From Streptomyces sp. NBC_01754 (GTDB lineage Bacteria; Actinomycetota; Actinomycetes; Streptomycetales; Streptomycetaceae): DNA of 64,000 nucleotides. The position numbers and the translations under genes were made by a program. Each line of letters begins with the position of its first letter. Position 1 is the first letter of the stretch. Of this stretch, positions 1 to 8,286 are shown piece by piece. Below the pieces are notes generated by a model. That model saw nothing but the letters and a program-made list of their open reading frames with translations, was not told where the DNA came from and ran no database searches. Location of the stretch: assembly GCF_035918015.1 (NCBI RefSeq), contig NZ_CP109132.1, forward strand, positions 2,356,001 to 2,420,000, written 5' to 3'.

Positions 1-48
1 TCCGTTGTCCTCGCCGCCGTCCAGGCGCATGGTGCTCATCCGGTACAT
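1..48 (-). CDS. Possible 5' end of a leftward gene (partial)
   Basis: An open frame runs leftwards off the window edge from an ATG at 48. The first residues read MYRMSTMRLDGGEDNG, with further ATG codons at 39 and 30 that could be the true start. Only 16 codons are visible, so no function can be given. The orientation matches the neighbouring minus-strand operon, but a hairpin at 240-290 and about 200 non-coding bases separate them, so it is probably a separate transcription unit. No clear ribosome-binding site decides between the starts. Confidence 0.35.
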   Translation of the reverse strand, partial: MYRMSTMRLDGGEDNG

Positions 49-239
49 CTCGGGGTTCGCCGCTGATCCCTTTAGTTCACTGATCGACGCAGGCCATCCC
101 CGCGTCGCTGTGCACTTGCAACCCACCCGACCGCCAACCGTCCAAGGGGACGGCCGGGTGGGGGTCTCGGCCCCGCCCCGGACGGCACTTGACCTGTCCA
201 GATTTCGAAACGTCCGGGGCGGGGCGGGGGTGGAAAGGG

Positions 240-290
240 CCGTCCTGCGCGGGGCGGGCTACCCGGGGAGGTATTCACCGCGCAGGACGG
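240..290 (-). terminator. Hairpin downstream of the XRE operon
   Basis: Two 13-bp perfectly complementary arms (CCGTCCTGCGCGG at 240-252 and its complement at 278-290) flank a 25-nt loop. The hairpin starts 6 bases after the stop codon of the last minus-strand gene, so it is the likely transcription terminator of the regulator operon. There is no U tract, which is usual in high-GC actinomycetes. Confidence 0.65.
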
Positions 291-296
291 ACCGGC

Positions 297-407
297 TCAG
301 GGGGTCGGTCGGCCGACGATGGCCAGACCGATGACGAGGCCGATGGAAACGAGGATCAGGAACGTGAACAGGGGGCCGGCCGCTCGGCCGATCGCTCGCC
401 AGATCAC
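297..407 (-). CDS. 36-residue membrane microprotein
   Basis: A GTG start at 407 overlaps the TGA of the preceding DUF7848 gene (GTGA arrangement), a standard sign of translational coupling. The product is 36 residues: a short basic amphipathic head (MIWRAIGRAAG), then one hydrophobic helix (about residues 12-31, PLFTFLILVSIGLVIGLAIV), ending GRPTP. It would be a single-pass inner-membrane peptide. The coupling, the clean helix and the terminator 6 bases later make it more than a chance frame. I do not recognise a family. It may work with the XRE regulator or the two small proteins encoded just before it. It is short enough to be missed by automatic gene calling. Confidence 0.6.
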   Translation of the reverse strand: MIWRAIGRAAGPLFTFLILVSIGLVIGLAIVGRPTP

Positions 408-643
408 GACTGCATCCAGGTGCGCCACGGCCGGGTGATGATCTCCCGGTAGGTGTGGTGACTGGGGTTGCCCCCGGAGTGGCGAAGCGCCCACTCCTGC
501 GGTTCTTCCCAGTCCTCTGACCGCTCGGACCGCTCGCCGCACACCACGCACCGCATGGCGTAGGTGGTGGGCTCGGCGTCCGGCTCCCGGTCCGGGGTCA
601 GCGTCCACTTCACGTGCCGGACGATGGCACGGGTCGCGCTCAC
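404..643 (-). CDS. DUF7848-type small protein
   Basis: A 79-residue protein with a CVVCG motif (residues 32-36) and a conserved C-terminal block, GGNPSHHTYREIITRPWRTW. I recognise this as the actinomycete family DUF7848, whose members have nearly the same tail (NPSHHTFREIITRPWRAW). Function is unknown; only one cysteine pair is present, so a complete zinc ribbon within one chain is unlikely. The ATG overlaps the stop of the upstream gene by 4 nt, and its own stop overlaps the next start by 3 nt, so the three small genes are translated as a chain below an XRE regulator. Homologues commonly sit next to such regulators in Streptomyces. Confidence 0.85.
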   Translation of the reverse strand: MSATRAIVRHVKWTLTPDREPDAEPTTYAMRCVVCGERSERSEDWEEPQEWALRHSGGNPSHHTYREIITRPWRTWMQS

Positions 644-906
644 ACCCTGTTCCGGGAGTAGTAGTTGGCCAAGGCTGTACGGGCGCTGAGCAGCTCTATC
701 GAGGTGAGGTCTCGGAGCTGCTCGGGGTCGACCTCCCAGCGCTCGTCACTGGAGACGGCCTGTAAGCGGACCGCGCCGTCATGCGTACGCTGCACGACTC
801 CCACTCGGCCGGTCTCCGCGTCCCTCTTCACCGAACCGATCTCGACCAGAGGCTCAGCTTGTTCGTCACCAAACATGACGCCGACGTTACGCACGGTAGT
901 GGACAT
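640..906 (-). CDS. Small hypothetical protein of XRE operon
   Basis: An 88-residue acidic, soluble protein beginning MSTTVRNVGVMFGDEQ. It has no signal peptide, membrane segment or recognisable motif. The middle (VEIGSVKRDAETGRVGVVQR) looks like a small beta-rich fold. The stop overlaps the start of the DUF7848 gene by 4 nt, which ties the two together in translation. The XRE regulator ends 64 bases upstream, so all four genes can share one transcript. I do not recognise the family; proteins of this length and place recur beside DUF7848 genes in Streptomyces. Function unknown. Confidence 0.75.
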   Translation of the reverse strand: MSTTVRNVGVMFGDEQAEPLVEIGSVKRDAETGRVGVVQRTHDGAVRLQAVSSDERWEVDPEQLRDLTSIELLSARTALANYYSRNRV

Positions 907-970
907 CGGCCAGACGCAAGATGATGCACTTCTGCCAATGGGCCGTCAGAAGTGCATTGCCACAGTGCAG

Positions 971-2212
971 TTACACGTAAACGCCGAGGTGGGCGCCTAC
1001 CTCGCGCATCTCGGTCGTGAGAGTCCTGCGCTTCTTCACGACCTCCTCGAAGGTGACGGCGGCGGACGCCTGGTGACGGAACCACTCGGGTGCGAGGTTC
1101 GCCAGGCGTGCGAGTTCCTCCATGGCTGCGGTCGGATCGCCCGAGCGGACCTGGGCCCGCGCAAGGTCGAGGTGGTAGCGGTTGCCGTCGTTGGTGCTCG
1201 GCCCCCCAAGTTGCTTCCAGTGCCTTTCCTGGAGAGTGGGGTCCTCCTTGGACTTCCGGATCACAGAGGGCGCGTCGCCCTCGATCATGTAGTCCTCAAG
1301 CTCCTTCATGGCGGCCGTGACGGGGCCGAACATCGACCAGTGCCGCAGCAGATTCTTGTGCGTCTTCCCCACCGCCTTCGCAGCGGTGCCGGCCGCCTTG
1401 CGGAGAGCCTTGGCTTCCTTCGGGCGGTTGTTCCGCGCTGCCGCAGCCGCCGCCTCCATCGCCAGGCCACCCCACGTCGAGTACTCGTCTGCGGTGGCTC
1501 CCATGATCTTCGGCTCGACGATGTCCATCGTCGTGACCGCGATGTGCTCGGCTTCGTCGAACCGCTCGGTCCGTACGAGCAGCCAGCACATCCCGCCGAC
1601 CCCGGAGGCCGCCACGATGTTGTTCCCGGCCGCCTTGGCGTCCTCGATGGCGCCCCTGGCTGCCACATGGGCAAGGTCGAACTGGCGGATCTGTGTCAAA
1701 TACCGCCCGACCAGGTTCAGAGCCCGTGAACGCTCCACCAGAGCGTTCGCACGCTCCTCGCCTGAGTCGTAGTAGGCCACCGCATCGTTCGCCGCCCTGA
1801 TGAGCGTGGGCAGGTCGGCAGCGATGCTCTGATAGGTGTCGCCGAAGTACAGGACAGAGTTGTCGTACGTCATGCGGCTGAGACGGCGCAGGTCCGGTTC
1901 GTCACCCGCCGGGGCGCCGAGCGGGCCGAGGCTGAGCGCGGGCGTGAGCGCGATGCGCAGCTCGCGCAGGTTCTGACTGTTCGGATCGTCGTGCTTGACC
2001 GGCTGCGGAGGGCCGGCAGCCATCAGGTCCGAGGTCTTCACCTCCAGGACACGGGCGAGTGTATGGAGGGTTTCCATCCGCACGCCCGTGTGGCCCTGTT
2101 CAATCTTCCGGATCGGCCCGACCGAGACCCCGGCACGATGCGCGAGCTGCTCCTGACTGAGCCCTGCCGCGCGCCGGTAACGTCGTAGGTTGTCTGCGAG
2201 TTCTTCCGACAT
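971..2212 (-). CDS. XRE-family regulator with TPR-like domain
   Basis: A 413-residue protein. Residues 1-60 form a canonical Cro/C1 helix-turn-helix (LSQEQLAHRAGVSVGPIRKI). The remaining 350 residues are alpha-helical with TPR-like Ala-rich repeats (for example NALVERSRALNLVGRYL and DLARAQVRSGDPTAAMEEL). This architecture matches the large actinomycete family of XRE regulators with C-terminal TPRs that may sense peptides or small ligands. The ATG at 2212 is preferred because GAGGG lies 8 bases upstream; a GTG at 2221 is an alternative. It heads the small-protein operon and probably regulates it. The ligand is unknown. Confidence 0.9.
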   Translation of the reverse strand: MSEELADNLRRYRRAAGLSQEQLAHRAGVSVGPIRKIEQGHTGVRMETLHTLARVLEVKTSDLMAAGPPQPVKHDDPNSQNLRELRIALTPALSLGPLGAPAGDEPDLRRLSRMTYDNSVLYFGDTYQSIAADLPTLIRAANDAVAYYDSGEERANALVERSRALNLVGRYLTQIRQFDLAHVAARGAIEDAKAAGNNIVAASGVGGMCWLLVRTERFDEAEHIAVTTMDIVEPKIMGATADEYSTWGGLAMEAAAAAARNNRPKEAKALRKAAGTAAKAVGKTHKNLLRHWSMFGPVTAAMKELEDYMIEGDAPSVIRKSKEDPTLQERHWKQLGGPSTNDGNRYHLDLARAQVRSGDPTAAMEELARLANLAPEWFRHQASAAVTFEEVVKKRRTLTTEMREVGAHLGVYV

Positions 2213-2729
2213 CTGCACCACCCTCTTTCGTCAGGGTAAGCCTTCCCCGGAAATGGCAAGTCCCCTTCGGGACCGGCCTGTAGAGGAGTTCGGGCACCAG
2301 ATGAGTGAGTCCGCTGTTCGTACTCGCCTCGACCATGGCGAAGGGCGCCCGTCGGTTTGTGTGTGAAGACGAACCTGGGCGCCCTTCTGGCGTCGCTGTA
2401 CGGGGTCACGTCGCGGACGGAGACGATCCACTCGTCCGCGTACCGCCGCGCCGCCTCCCCGGACGACCTCAACTGGTCGGCAGGGGCGGCCCCCGTGCCG
2501 CGCGGCGGCGACGGTACCTCCTCCCCCAGGCCCCCAGGCCGGCATCCCCGCGTGCGCGGGGAGCAGAAGACGTCCAGCTGGAGCTGACCGGCCGCCCCGG
2601 GACCATCCCCGCCGCGCGGGGAGCGGTGCCGGACTGCGTGGACCAGTCAATCAGTCAATCAGCCGGTCGTGCAGTCCCACGGTGAAGCAGTGACGCGGTC
2701 GCGGGCCGTCCCGCGTGCCCGCAGCTCCC
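2213..2729. other. Intergenic stretch with CRISPR relic
   Basis: No convincing gene lies between the XRE regulator and mmsA. Several overlapping frames are open, as expected at this GC content, but none has a good start or recognisable content. The stretch holds the degenerate CRISPR unit at 2538-2627 and, just after it, a short direct repeat of CAGTCAAT near 2643-2660. The promoter of the XRE operon should lie close to 2220-2270. Confidence 0.6.
2538..2627 (-). CRISPR. Two-repeat type I-E CRISPR relic
   Basis: Two copies of a hairpin repeat, CATCCCCGCGTGCGCGGGG at 2543 and CATCCCCGCCGCGCGGGG at 2604, are exactly 61 bases apart. That equals the 29-bp repeat plus 32-bp spacer period of type I-E arrays. 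Read on the minus strand the unit resembles the actinobacterial I-E repeat family (CTCCCCGCGCACGCGGGGAT core). Copy 1 has diverged at its outer flank; copy 2 has lost one base in the loop. The single spacer is about 2567-2598. No cas gene and no third repeat are visible, so this is a relic or an orphan mini-array. Confidence 0.6.
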
Positions 2730-4229
2730 TCAGTGGTTGCGGGGGAAGCCCAGGTCCACGCCCGCCGGGGCGTCCGCCGGGTCCGGCCAGCGGGTGGTGA
2801 CCACCTTGCCTCGGGTGTAGAAGTGCACCCCGTCGTTGCCGTAGATGTGGTGGTCGCCGAAGAGGGAGTCCTTCCAGCCGCCGAAGGAGTGGTAGCCGAC
2901 CGGGACCGGGATCGGGACGTTGACGCCGACCATGCCGGCCTCGATCTCCAACTGGAAGCGGCGGGCCGCGCCGCCGTCGCGGGTGAAGATCGCGGTGCCG
3001 TTGCCGAACGGCGAGGCGTTCATGAGGGCGACGCCCTCCTCGTACGTGTCCACGCGCAGCACGCACAGCACCGGGCCGAAGATCTCGTCGTGGTAGGCGT
3101 CGGAGTCCGTGGAGACGTGATCGAGGAGGGAGAGGCCGATCCAGTGGCCGTCCTCGAAGCCCTCGACGGTGAAGTCCGTGCCGTCCAGGACCACGTGCGC
3201 TCCTTGGGCGGCGGCACCCCTGACGTACGAGGCGACCTTGTCGCGGTGGGCGGCCGTGATCAGCGGGCCCATCTCGGAGGCGGGGTCGGTGCCGGGGCCG
3301 ATCCTGACCGTCGCGGCGCGTTCCTTGATCCGGGTGACCAGCTCGTCGGCGACCGAACTCACGGCGACGACCACCGAGATGGCCATACAGCGCTCGCCGG
3401 CGGAACCGTAGGCGGCCGAGACCGCCGCGTCGGCGGCGGCGTCCAGGTCTGCGTCCGGCAGGACCAGCATGTGGTTCTTCGCGCCGCCGAGCGCCTGGAC
3501 GCGCTTGCCGTTCGCGGAGGCGGTGGCGTGGATGTGGCGGGCGACCGGGGTGGAGCCGACGAAGGAGACGGCGGCGACGTCGGGGTGGCCCAGGAGGGCG
3601 TCCACGGCCACCCTGTCCCCGTGGACGACGTTGAGTACGCCGTCGGGCAGACCCGCCTCGGCGGCCAGTTCGGCCAGCAGGTTGGCGGCCGAGGGGTCCT
3701 TCTCGCTGGGCTTCAGTACGAAGGTGTTGCCGCACGCGACGGCCAGCGGGAACATCCACATCGGCACCATCGCCGGGAAGTTGAACGGAGTGATCCCCGC
3801 GACCACGCCGAGCGGCTGCCGGATCGAGGACACGTCCACCCGGCTGGAGACCTCGGTGGACAGCTCGCCCTTGAGCTGGGTGGTGATCCCGCAGGCCAGC
3901 TCCACGATCTCCAGACCGCGTGCCACCTCTCCGAGCGCGTCGGCGCGCACCTTGCCGTGCTCGGCGGTGATCAGCGCGGCGATCTCGTCCCGGTGGGCGT
4001 CCAGCAGCGCGCGGTACCGGAAGAGGACCGCCGTACGGGCGGAGAGGGAGGACGACCGCCAGGTCGTGTACGCGGCCTTGGCGGCGGCGACCGCCGCGTC
4101 CACCTCGTCCGGTGAGGCGAGGGCGACCTGGGTGGTGACGACGCCGGTCGCCGGATCGGTGACCGGACCGTAGGTGCCCGATGTGCCCTCGACGGTCTTG
4201 CCGGCGATCCAGTGGTGGAGGGTCTTCAT
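2730..4229 (-). CDS. mmsA: Methylmalonate-semialdehyde dehydrogenase (CoA-acylating)
   Basis: A 499-residue aldehyde dehydrogenase of the MmsA/IolA group. It oxidises malonate or methylmalonate semialdehyde with NAD+ and CoA, giving acetyl- or propionyl-CoA, the last step of myo-inositol and valine breakdown. Visible features: the GITPFNFPAMVPMW block (near 147), KPSEKDP (near 179), FVGSTPVA, and the catalytic cysteine in SAGERCMAISVV (near 286), which is characteristic of MmsA rather than other ALDHs. AAGGAG lies 8 bases before the ATG. It is the last gene of the minus-strand iol set, 133 bases after iolD, so the product probably serves inositol catabolism (iolA role). Length and motifs are complete. 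Confidence 0.95.
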   Translation of the reverse strand: MKTLHHWIAGKTVEGTSGTYGPVTDPATGVVTTQVALASPDEVDAAVAAAKAAYTTWRSSSLSARTAVLFRYRALLDAHRDEIAALITAEHGKVRADALGEVARGLEIVELACGITTQLKGELSTEVSSRVDVSSIRQPLGVVAGITPFNFPAMVPMWMFPLAVACGNTFVLKPSEKDPSAANLLAELAAEAGLPDGVLNVVHGDRVAVDALLGHPDVAAVSFVGSTPVARHIHATASANGKRVQALGGAKNHMLVLPDADLDAAADAAVSAAYGSAGERCMAISVVVAVSSVADELVTRIKERAATVRIGPGTDPASEMGPLITAAHRDKVASYVRGAAAQGAHVVLDGTDFTVEGFEDGHWIGLSLLDHVSTDSDAYHDEIFGPVLCVLRVDTYEEGVALMNASPFGNGTAIFTRDGGAARRFQLEIEAGMVGVNVPIPVPVGYHSFGGWKDSLFGDHHIYGNDGVHFYTRGKVVTTRWPDPADAPAGVDLGFPRNH

Positions 4230-4275
4230 GGCTGGACTCCTTCGGGTGTGGTGGCCGGATTGCGGAGCGGTGGGC

Positions 4276-4295
4276 GGTTCGGTTCGGTTCGGTTC
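4276..4295. repeat. Four tandem GGTTC units
   Basis: Four perfect copies of the pentamer GGTTC lie in the iolD-mmsA gap, followed by an imperfect fifth. Such a run is prone to slippage. No role is evident. Confidence 0.8.
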
Positions 4296-4362
4296 GTTAC
4301 GGGACGATGCGGGCGTTCAGCTGGTTCGTGCGGGGGGCCCGGGGCACCGGGGGTACGCGGAT

Positions 4363-6303
4363 TCACAGATGGCGGCGGCGGGTCGTGCTCCGGCGGTCGT
4401 ATTCCCTCCTGGCCTCGGCCGCCGCCGGCCGGCGTGCGGTCTCGGCCACGGGAACATCCCACCACGCCTGTGCCGGAGGGGGCCCCGACCCGGCGTCCGC
4501 CGTCGCGGTCTCGACGTGGACGCATGTGGGGCGGTCCGCGCCGCGTGCCTCGGCCAGGGCGTGGCGCAGGTCGCGTACGGTGCGGGCTCGCAGGACCCGC
4601 ATGCCGAGCGAGGCGGCGTTGGCGGCGAGGTCGACGGGCAGCGGGAGGCCCGTGTAGCGGCCGTCCTGGTCCCGGTAGCGGTAGGCCGTGCCGAAGCGTT
4701 CGGCGCCCACGGACTCGGAGAGGCCGCCGATGGAGGCGTAGCCGTGGTTCTGGAGGATGACCAGCTTGACGGGCAGGGACTCCTGGACGGCGGTGACGAT
4801 CTCGGTGGGGTTCATCAGGTACGTACCGTCGCCGACGAGCGCCCAGACCGGACGGCCGGGTGCGGCGAGCTGGACGCCCAGGGCGGCCGGGATCTCGTAG
4901 CCCATGCAGGAGTAGCCGTACTCGACGTGGTACTGGCGCGGGGAGCGGGCCCGCCACAGCTTGTGGAGGTCTCCGGGCAGCGAACCGGCCGCGTTGACGA
5001 GGATGTCGTCCTCGGTGACCAGGGCGTCCAGCAGCCCGACGACCTGGGCCTGGGTGGGGCGGGCGTCCTCGTCGGGGGCGGCGAACGCGGCGTCCACGCG
5101 CCGCTCCCAGCGGGCCTTGGCGTCGGTGTACTCCGTCTCGTAGCAGGCCCCCACCCGGTACGCGCGTGATTCGAGTGCCGCGCCGAGCTCTTCCAGGCAG
5201 GTACGGGCGTCGCCGACGAGTGGGAGGGCGGCGAGTTTGTGGGCGTCGAAGCCGGTGATGTTGAGGTTGAGGAAGCGGACGCCCGGGGCGGCGAAGAGGG
5301 TGCCGGAGGCGGTGGTGAAGTCGGTGTGGCGGGTGCCGACGCCGATCACCAGGTCCGCGTCGCGGGCGAGGTCGTCGGCGGTGGCGGTGCCGGTGTGCCC
5401 GATGCCGCCGACGTCTGCCGGGTGGTCGTGGCGCAGCGAGCCCTTGCCCGCCTGGGTGGAGGCGACGGGGATGCGAGTGGAGGCGGCGAAGGCGGCGAGG
5501 GTCTCCTCGGCGGCGCTGTGGTGGACGCCTCCACCCGCGACGACCAGGGGGCGGCGCGCGGCGCGTACGGCCCGGACCGCCTGCTCCAGTTCGTACGGGT
5601 CGGGCGCGGGCCTGCGTACGTGCCAGACGCGCTCGGCGAAGAACTCCGCCGGCCAGTCGTACGCCTCGGCCTGCACGTCCTGGGGCAGGGCGAGCGTGAC
5701 CGCTCCGGTGGCCGCCGGGTCGGTGAGTGTCCGCATCGCCTGGAGCGCGGCCGGGATCAGCGCCTCGGGGCGGGTGATCCGGTCGAAGTACCGGGAGACG
5801 GGGCGCAGGCAGTCGTTGACCGAGACATCCCCGGTGTGCGGCACTTCGAGCTGCTGGAGCACCGGGTCGGCGGGCCGGGTCGCGAAGGTGTCACCGGGGA
5901 GCAGCAGGACGGGGAGATGGTTGACGGTGGCGAGGGCGGCGCCGGTGACGAGGTTGGTGGCGCCGGGGCCGATGGAGGTGGTGACGGCGTGTGCGGAGAG
6001 GCGGCCGGACTGGCGGGCGTATCCCACGGCGGCGTGGACCATGGCCTGTTCGCTGCGGCCCTGGAGGTAGGGCATCGCGGGGCCCGCCTCGACGAGCGCC
6101 TGACCGATGCCGGCGACGTTGCCGTGGCCGAAGATGCCCCAGGTGGCCTGGATCAGCCGGTGGCGGAGGCCGTCACGCTCGGTGTACTGCCGGGCCAGGA
6201 AGGCGATCAGGGCCTGGGCGGTGGTGAGCCTGCGGGTGGGGGTGGGCGACGACGCGGGGGTGGGTGCGGATGCGGGTGCGGGATCGTGCGACGGTTCGGT
6301 CAC
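4363..6303 (-). CDS. iolD: 3D-(3,5/4)-trihydroxycyclohexane-1,2-dione hydrolase
   Basis: A 646-residue thiamine-diphosphate enzyme that opens the ring of trihydroxycyclohexane-1,2-dione to 5-deoxyglucuronate in inositol catabolism. The N-terminal TPP domain carries GIFGHGNVAGIGQAL and the glutamate region GRSEQAMVHAAVGYA. The central domain has ADLVIGVGTRHTDFT. The C-terminal pyrophosphate domain has EYGYSCMGYEIPAALG and the metal-binding GDGTYLMNPTEI. The GTG start at 6303 overlaps the iolB stop by 4 nt. The first 25 residues are a Pro/Ala/Ser/Thr-rich tail typical of actinomycete copies. The family is about 630-650 residues, so the protein is complete. A longer open frame upstream is only read-through of the iolB region. 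Confidence 0.95.
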   Translation of the reverse strand: MTEPSHDPAPASAPTPASSPTPTRRLTTAQALIAFLARQYTERDGLRHRLIQATWGIFGHGNVAGIGQALVEAGPAMPYLQGRSEQAMVHAAVGYARQSGRLSAHAVTTSIGPGATNLVTGAALATVNHLPVLLLPGDTFATRPADPVLQQLEVPHTGDVSVNDCLRPVSRYFDRITRPEALIPAALQAMRTLTDPAATGAVTLALPQDVQAEAYDWPAEFFAERVWHVRRPAPDPYELEQAVRAVRAARRPLVVAGGGVHHSAAEETLAAFAASTRIPVASTQAGKGSLRHDHPADVGGIGHTGTATADDLARDADLVIGVGTRHTDFTTASGTLFAAPGVRFLNLNITGFDAHKLAALPLVGDARTCLEELGAALESRAYRVGACYETEYTDAKARWERRVDAAFAAPDEDARPTQAQVVGLLDALVTEDDILVNAAGSLPGDLHKLWRARSPRQYHVEYGYSCMGYEIPAALGVQLAAPGRPVWALVGDGTYLMNPTEIVTAVQESLPVKLVILQNHGYASIGGLSESVGAERFGTAYRYRDQDGRYTGLPLPVDLAANAASLGMRVLRARTVRDLRHALAEARGADRPTCVHVETATADAGSGPPPAQAWWDVPVAETARRPAAAEARREYDRRSTTRRRHL

Positions 6304-7268
6304 CGGGCGGCCTCCGGGGCCTCGGGGGTGTTCGGCTCCCCCTGTGGGGCCTCGGGCGGGGCCTCGGGGTCCGGGGGCGGACCGTACAGCGGCAGTCGGG
6401 GGTCGGTGGGCAGGCCGGGCCAGGTGTCGCGGATCCAGCGGTGGTCGGGGTGGTCGCGGATCAGCCACGCGCGTTCCTCGCCGGGGCCCGCCATCACGTT
6501 CAGGTAGTAGAGGGTGCGGCCGGGCGGGGCGATGGACGGACCGTGCCAGCCGTCGGGGATGAGGACCGCGTCCCCGGTGGCGACTTCGGCGAGGACGTCC
6601 GTGCCGCCCGCTCGGGACGGTGACACCCGGTGGTAGCCCAGGCCGTCGTCCTCGACCTCGAAGTAGTAGATCTCCTCCAGTTCGCACTCGACGCCCGGGT
6701 GGTGCTCGTCGTGCTTGTGCGGCGGGTACGAGGACCAGTTGCCCCCGGGGGTCAGCACCTCGACGGCGATGAGGCGGTCACAGGCGAAGGTGTCGGCGGC
6801 CGCGAAGTTGTTGACCTGCCGTGAGCAGGTCCCCGATCCGCGTAGTTCCACCGGTACCTCCGGCGCGGGGCCGTAGCGAGCGGGGAGTCGTCGCTCGCAC
6901 TTCGCTCCTGCCAGGGCGAAGCGGCCTCCTGCGCCGGAGGCGATCTGGGCGAGGGTGTCCCGGGGCAGGTAGACGAAATCGGACACAGAGCTGAACACGT
7001 CTTCTCTGCCCAGCAGTTCGAAGACGACACCTGCCGTCTGAACCGTACAGCCACCGGACAGCGGCAAGACGATCCATTCGCTTTCCCCGGTCGCCAGGGT
7101 GTGGACACCGCCGGGGCCGAGCTCCAGGACACGCAGGCTCGACCGGTCCCAGCCGGCGGTCTCCGGGCCGATGTCGAGGGCGTACGCGCCGCTCGCCGCC
7201 CGGCCGGCCGGCAGGTGGTACCGCCGGTGCACGTCGTGTGTCGTCCCTCGCTCGCTGCCCGTCGTCAT
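6300..7268 (-). CDS. iolB: 5-deoxy-glucuronate isomerase
   Basis: A 322-residue bicupin protein. It converts 5-deoxyglucuronate to 5-dehydro-2-deoxygluconate, the step between IolD and IolC. The metal-binding cupin signature PPHKHDEHHPGVECELEEIYYF (written here only as key residues: His in HKHDEHH, then the Glu of ELEEIYYF) and the later DGWHGPSIAPPG are intact. I prefer the ATG at 7268, where GGGA lies 8 bases upstream; an ATG at 7277 has a poorly spaced site. The C-terminal 30 residues are a Pro/Glu/Ala tail absent from most IolB. The gene is coupled to iolD and lies 125 bases after the aldolase gene, so it may have its own internal promoter. Confidence 0.95.
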   Translation of the reverse strand: MTTGSERGTTHDVHRRYHLPAGRAASGAYALDIGPETAGWDRSSLRVLELGPGGVHTLATGESEWIVLPLSGGCTVQTAGVVFELLGREDVFSSVSDFVYLPRDTLAQIASGAGGRFALAGAKCERRLPARYGPAPEVPVELRGSGTCSRQVNNFAAADTFACDRLIAVEVLTPGGNWSSYPPHKHDEHHPGVECELEEIYYFEVEDDGLGYHRVSPSRAGGTDVLAEVATGDAVLIPDGWHGPSIAPPGRTLYYLNVMAGPGEERAWLIRDHPDHRWIRDTWPGLPTDPRLPLYGPPPDPEAPPEAPQGEPNTPEAPEAAR

Positions 7269-7392
7269 GGTGTCCATCCCTACCCGTCTCCGCCTCGTAA
7301 CCGCTCACTTCGACGGGGCCGTGCGGACACGGCACCCGTCCCGACGCCCGCCCCGGCGCTCACAGCGGCTCGACGACTGTGCCTGCGGGCGG

Positions 7393-8286
7393 TCACAGCA
7401 GCCCGACAGCCGTGTCGACCGCGCCGGCCACGTCGCCGTCGGCCGGGTAGAGCAGCGAACGCCCGGCGACCAGTCCTCGTACGGTCGGCAGGCGCAGCGC
7501 GGCACGCCACTTCTCGTACGTCCGGTCCAGGTCGCCTCCCACTTCGCCGCCCAGCAGGACGGCCGGCAGGGTCGAGGCGTGCATCACCCGAGCCATGGCG
7601 TCGGGGTCGTCGGTGACGGGAACCTTCAGCCAGGTGTACGCCGAGGTGCCGCCGAGGCCGGAGGCAACGGCGATCGAGGTGGTGACGGCCGCGGGTGTCA
7701 GGTCGATGCGGAGTCTTCCGCCGCCGTTGCGGTGGCAGAGGAACGGCTCGATGAACACCGGCAGTCGGAGAGCGGCCATCTCGTCCACGGTGCGGGCCGC
7801 GGTGTGCAGGGTCTCCAGTGAGCCGGGGTCGTCGTGGTCGATCCTCAGCAGGAGTTTTCCCGCGTCGAGTCGCTGGCGCGAGAGGTCGGCGGGACGATGG
7901 CCGGTGAAACGGTCGTCGAGCTCGAAGGCGGCCCCCGCGAGGCCGCCTCGGTTCATGGACCCGATGACGACTCTGCCCTCCAGGGCGCCGAGCAGCAGCA
8001 GGTCCTCCAGGACGTCGGCGCCGGCCAGGACCCCGTCGACGCCGGGGCGGGAGAGGGCCAGGCACAGCCTGCGCAGCAGGTCGAAGCGGTCGGCCATGGC
8101 GTAGGCGTCGTTCCCGACCGCCAGCGCACCGCGCGCCGGATGGTCCGCCGCGATGATCATCAGCCGCCCGGAGGGGCCGACCAGGGGCCGCCTGCCCCGG
8201 GCCTCGGCCGCCTCGGCCACGGCTTCGGGGTGGTGCGCCCGGAGGCGGACGAGGTCGGCGACGCTCTCCGCGGCGGGCGCGCTCAT
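7393..8286 (-). CDS. Aldolase-like (beta/alpha)8 protein of inositol catabolism
   Basis: A 297-residue protein of the class annotated in actinomycetes as deoxyribose-phosphate-aldolase-like or Cgl0158-type barrel. Visible motifs: RLMIIAADHPARGAL near residue 42, VIGSMNRGGLAG, LLRIDHDDPGS, VFIEPFLCHRN and LLGGEVGGD. In iol clusters this position is filled by the aldolase that splits phosphorylated 5-dehydro-2-deoxygluconate into dihydroxyacetone phosphate and malonate semialdehyde (IolJ role). That assignment comes from context, since no other aldolase is present. Its start overlaps the iolC stop by 4 nt, so kinase and aldolase are made together. I leave the symbol empty because the sequence is not a classical IolJ. 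Confidence 0.85.
   Translation of the reverse strand: MSAPAAESVADLVRLRAHHPEAVAEAAEARGRRPLVGPSGRLMIIAADHPARGALAVGNDAYAMADRFDLLRRLCLALSRPGVDGVLAGADVLEDLLLLGALEGRVVIGSMNRGGLAGAAFELDDRFTGHRPADLSRQRLDAGKLLLRIDHDDPGSLETLHTAARTVDEMAALRLPVFIEPFLCHRNGGGRLRIDLTPAAVTTSIAVASGLGGTSAYTWLKVPVTDDPDAMARVMHASTLPAVLLGGEVGGDLDRTYEKWRAALRLPTVRGLVAGRSLLYPADGDVAGAVDTAVGLL

Noticed and set aside
665..1729. Long plus-strand frame opposite the XRE operon
   Set aside because: Its codon positions are those of the antisense of a clear XRE/TPR gene; the product has no domain.
2038..2472. Minus-strand frame upstream of the XRE gene (contains WIVSVRDVTPYSDARRAP)
   Set aside because: It runs far into the XRE gene in another frame, has no ribosome site and no recognisable content; likely a GC-rich shadow.
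2482..2515. Possible third CRISPR repeat left of the relic
   Set aside because: CCCCGTGCCGCGCGG is roughly similar, but it is out of phase with the 61-bp period and lacks the CATCCCC start.
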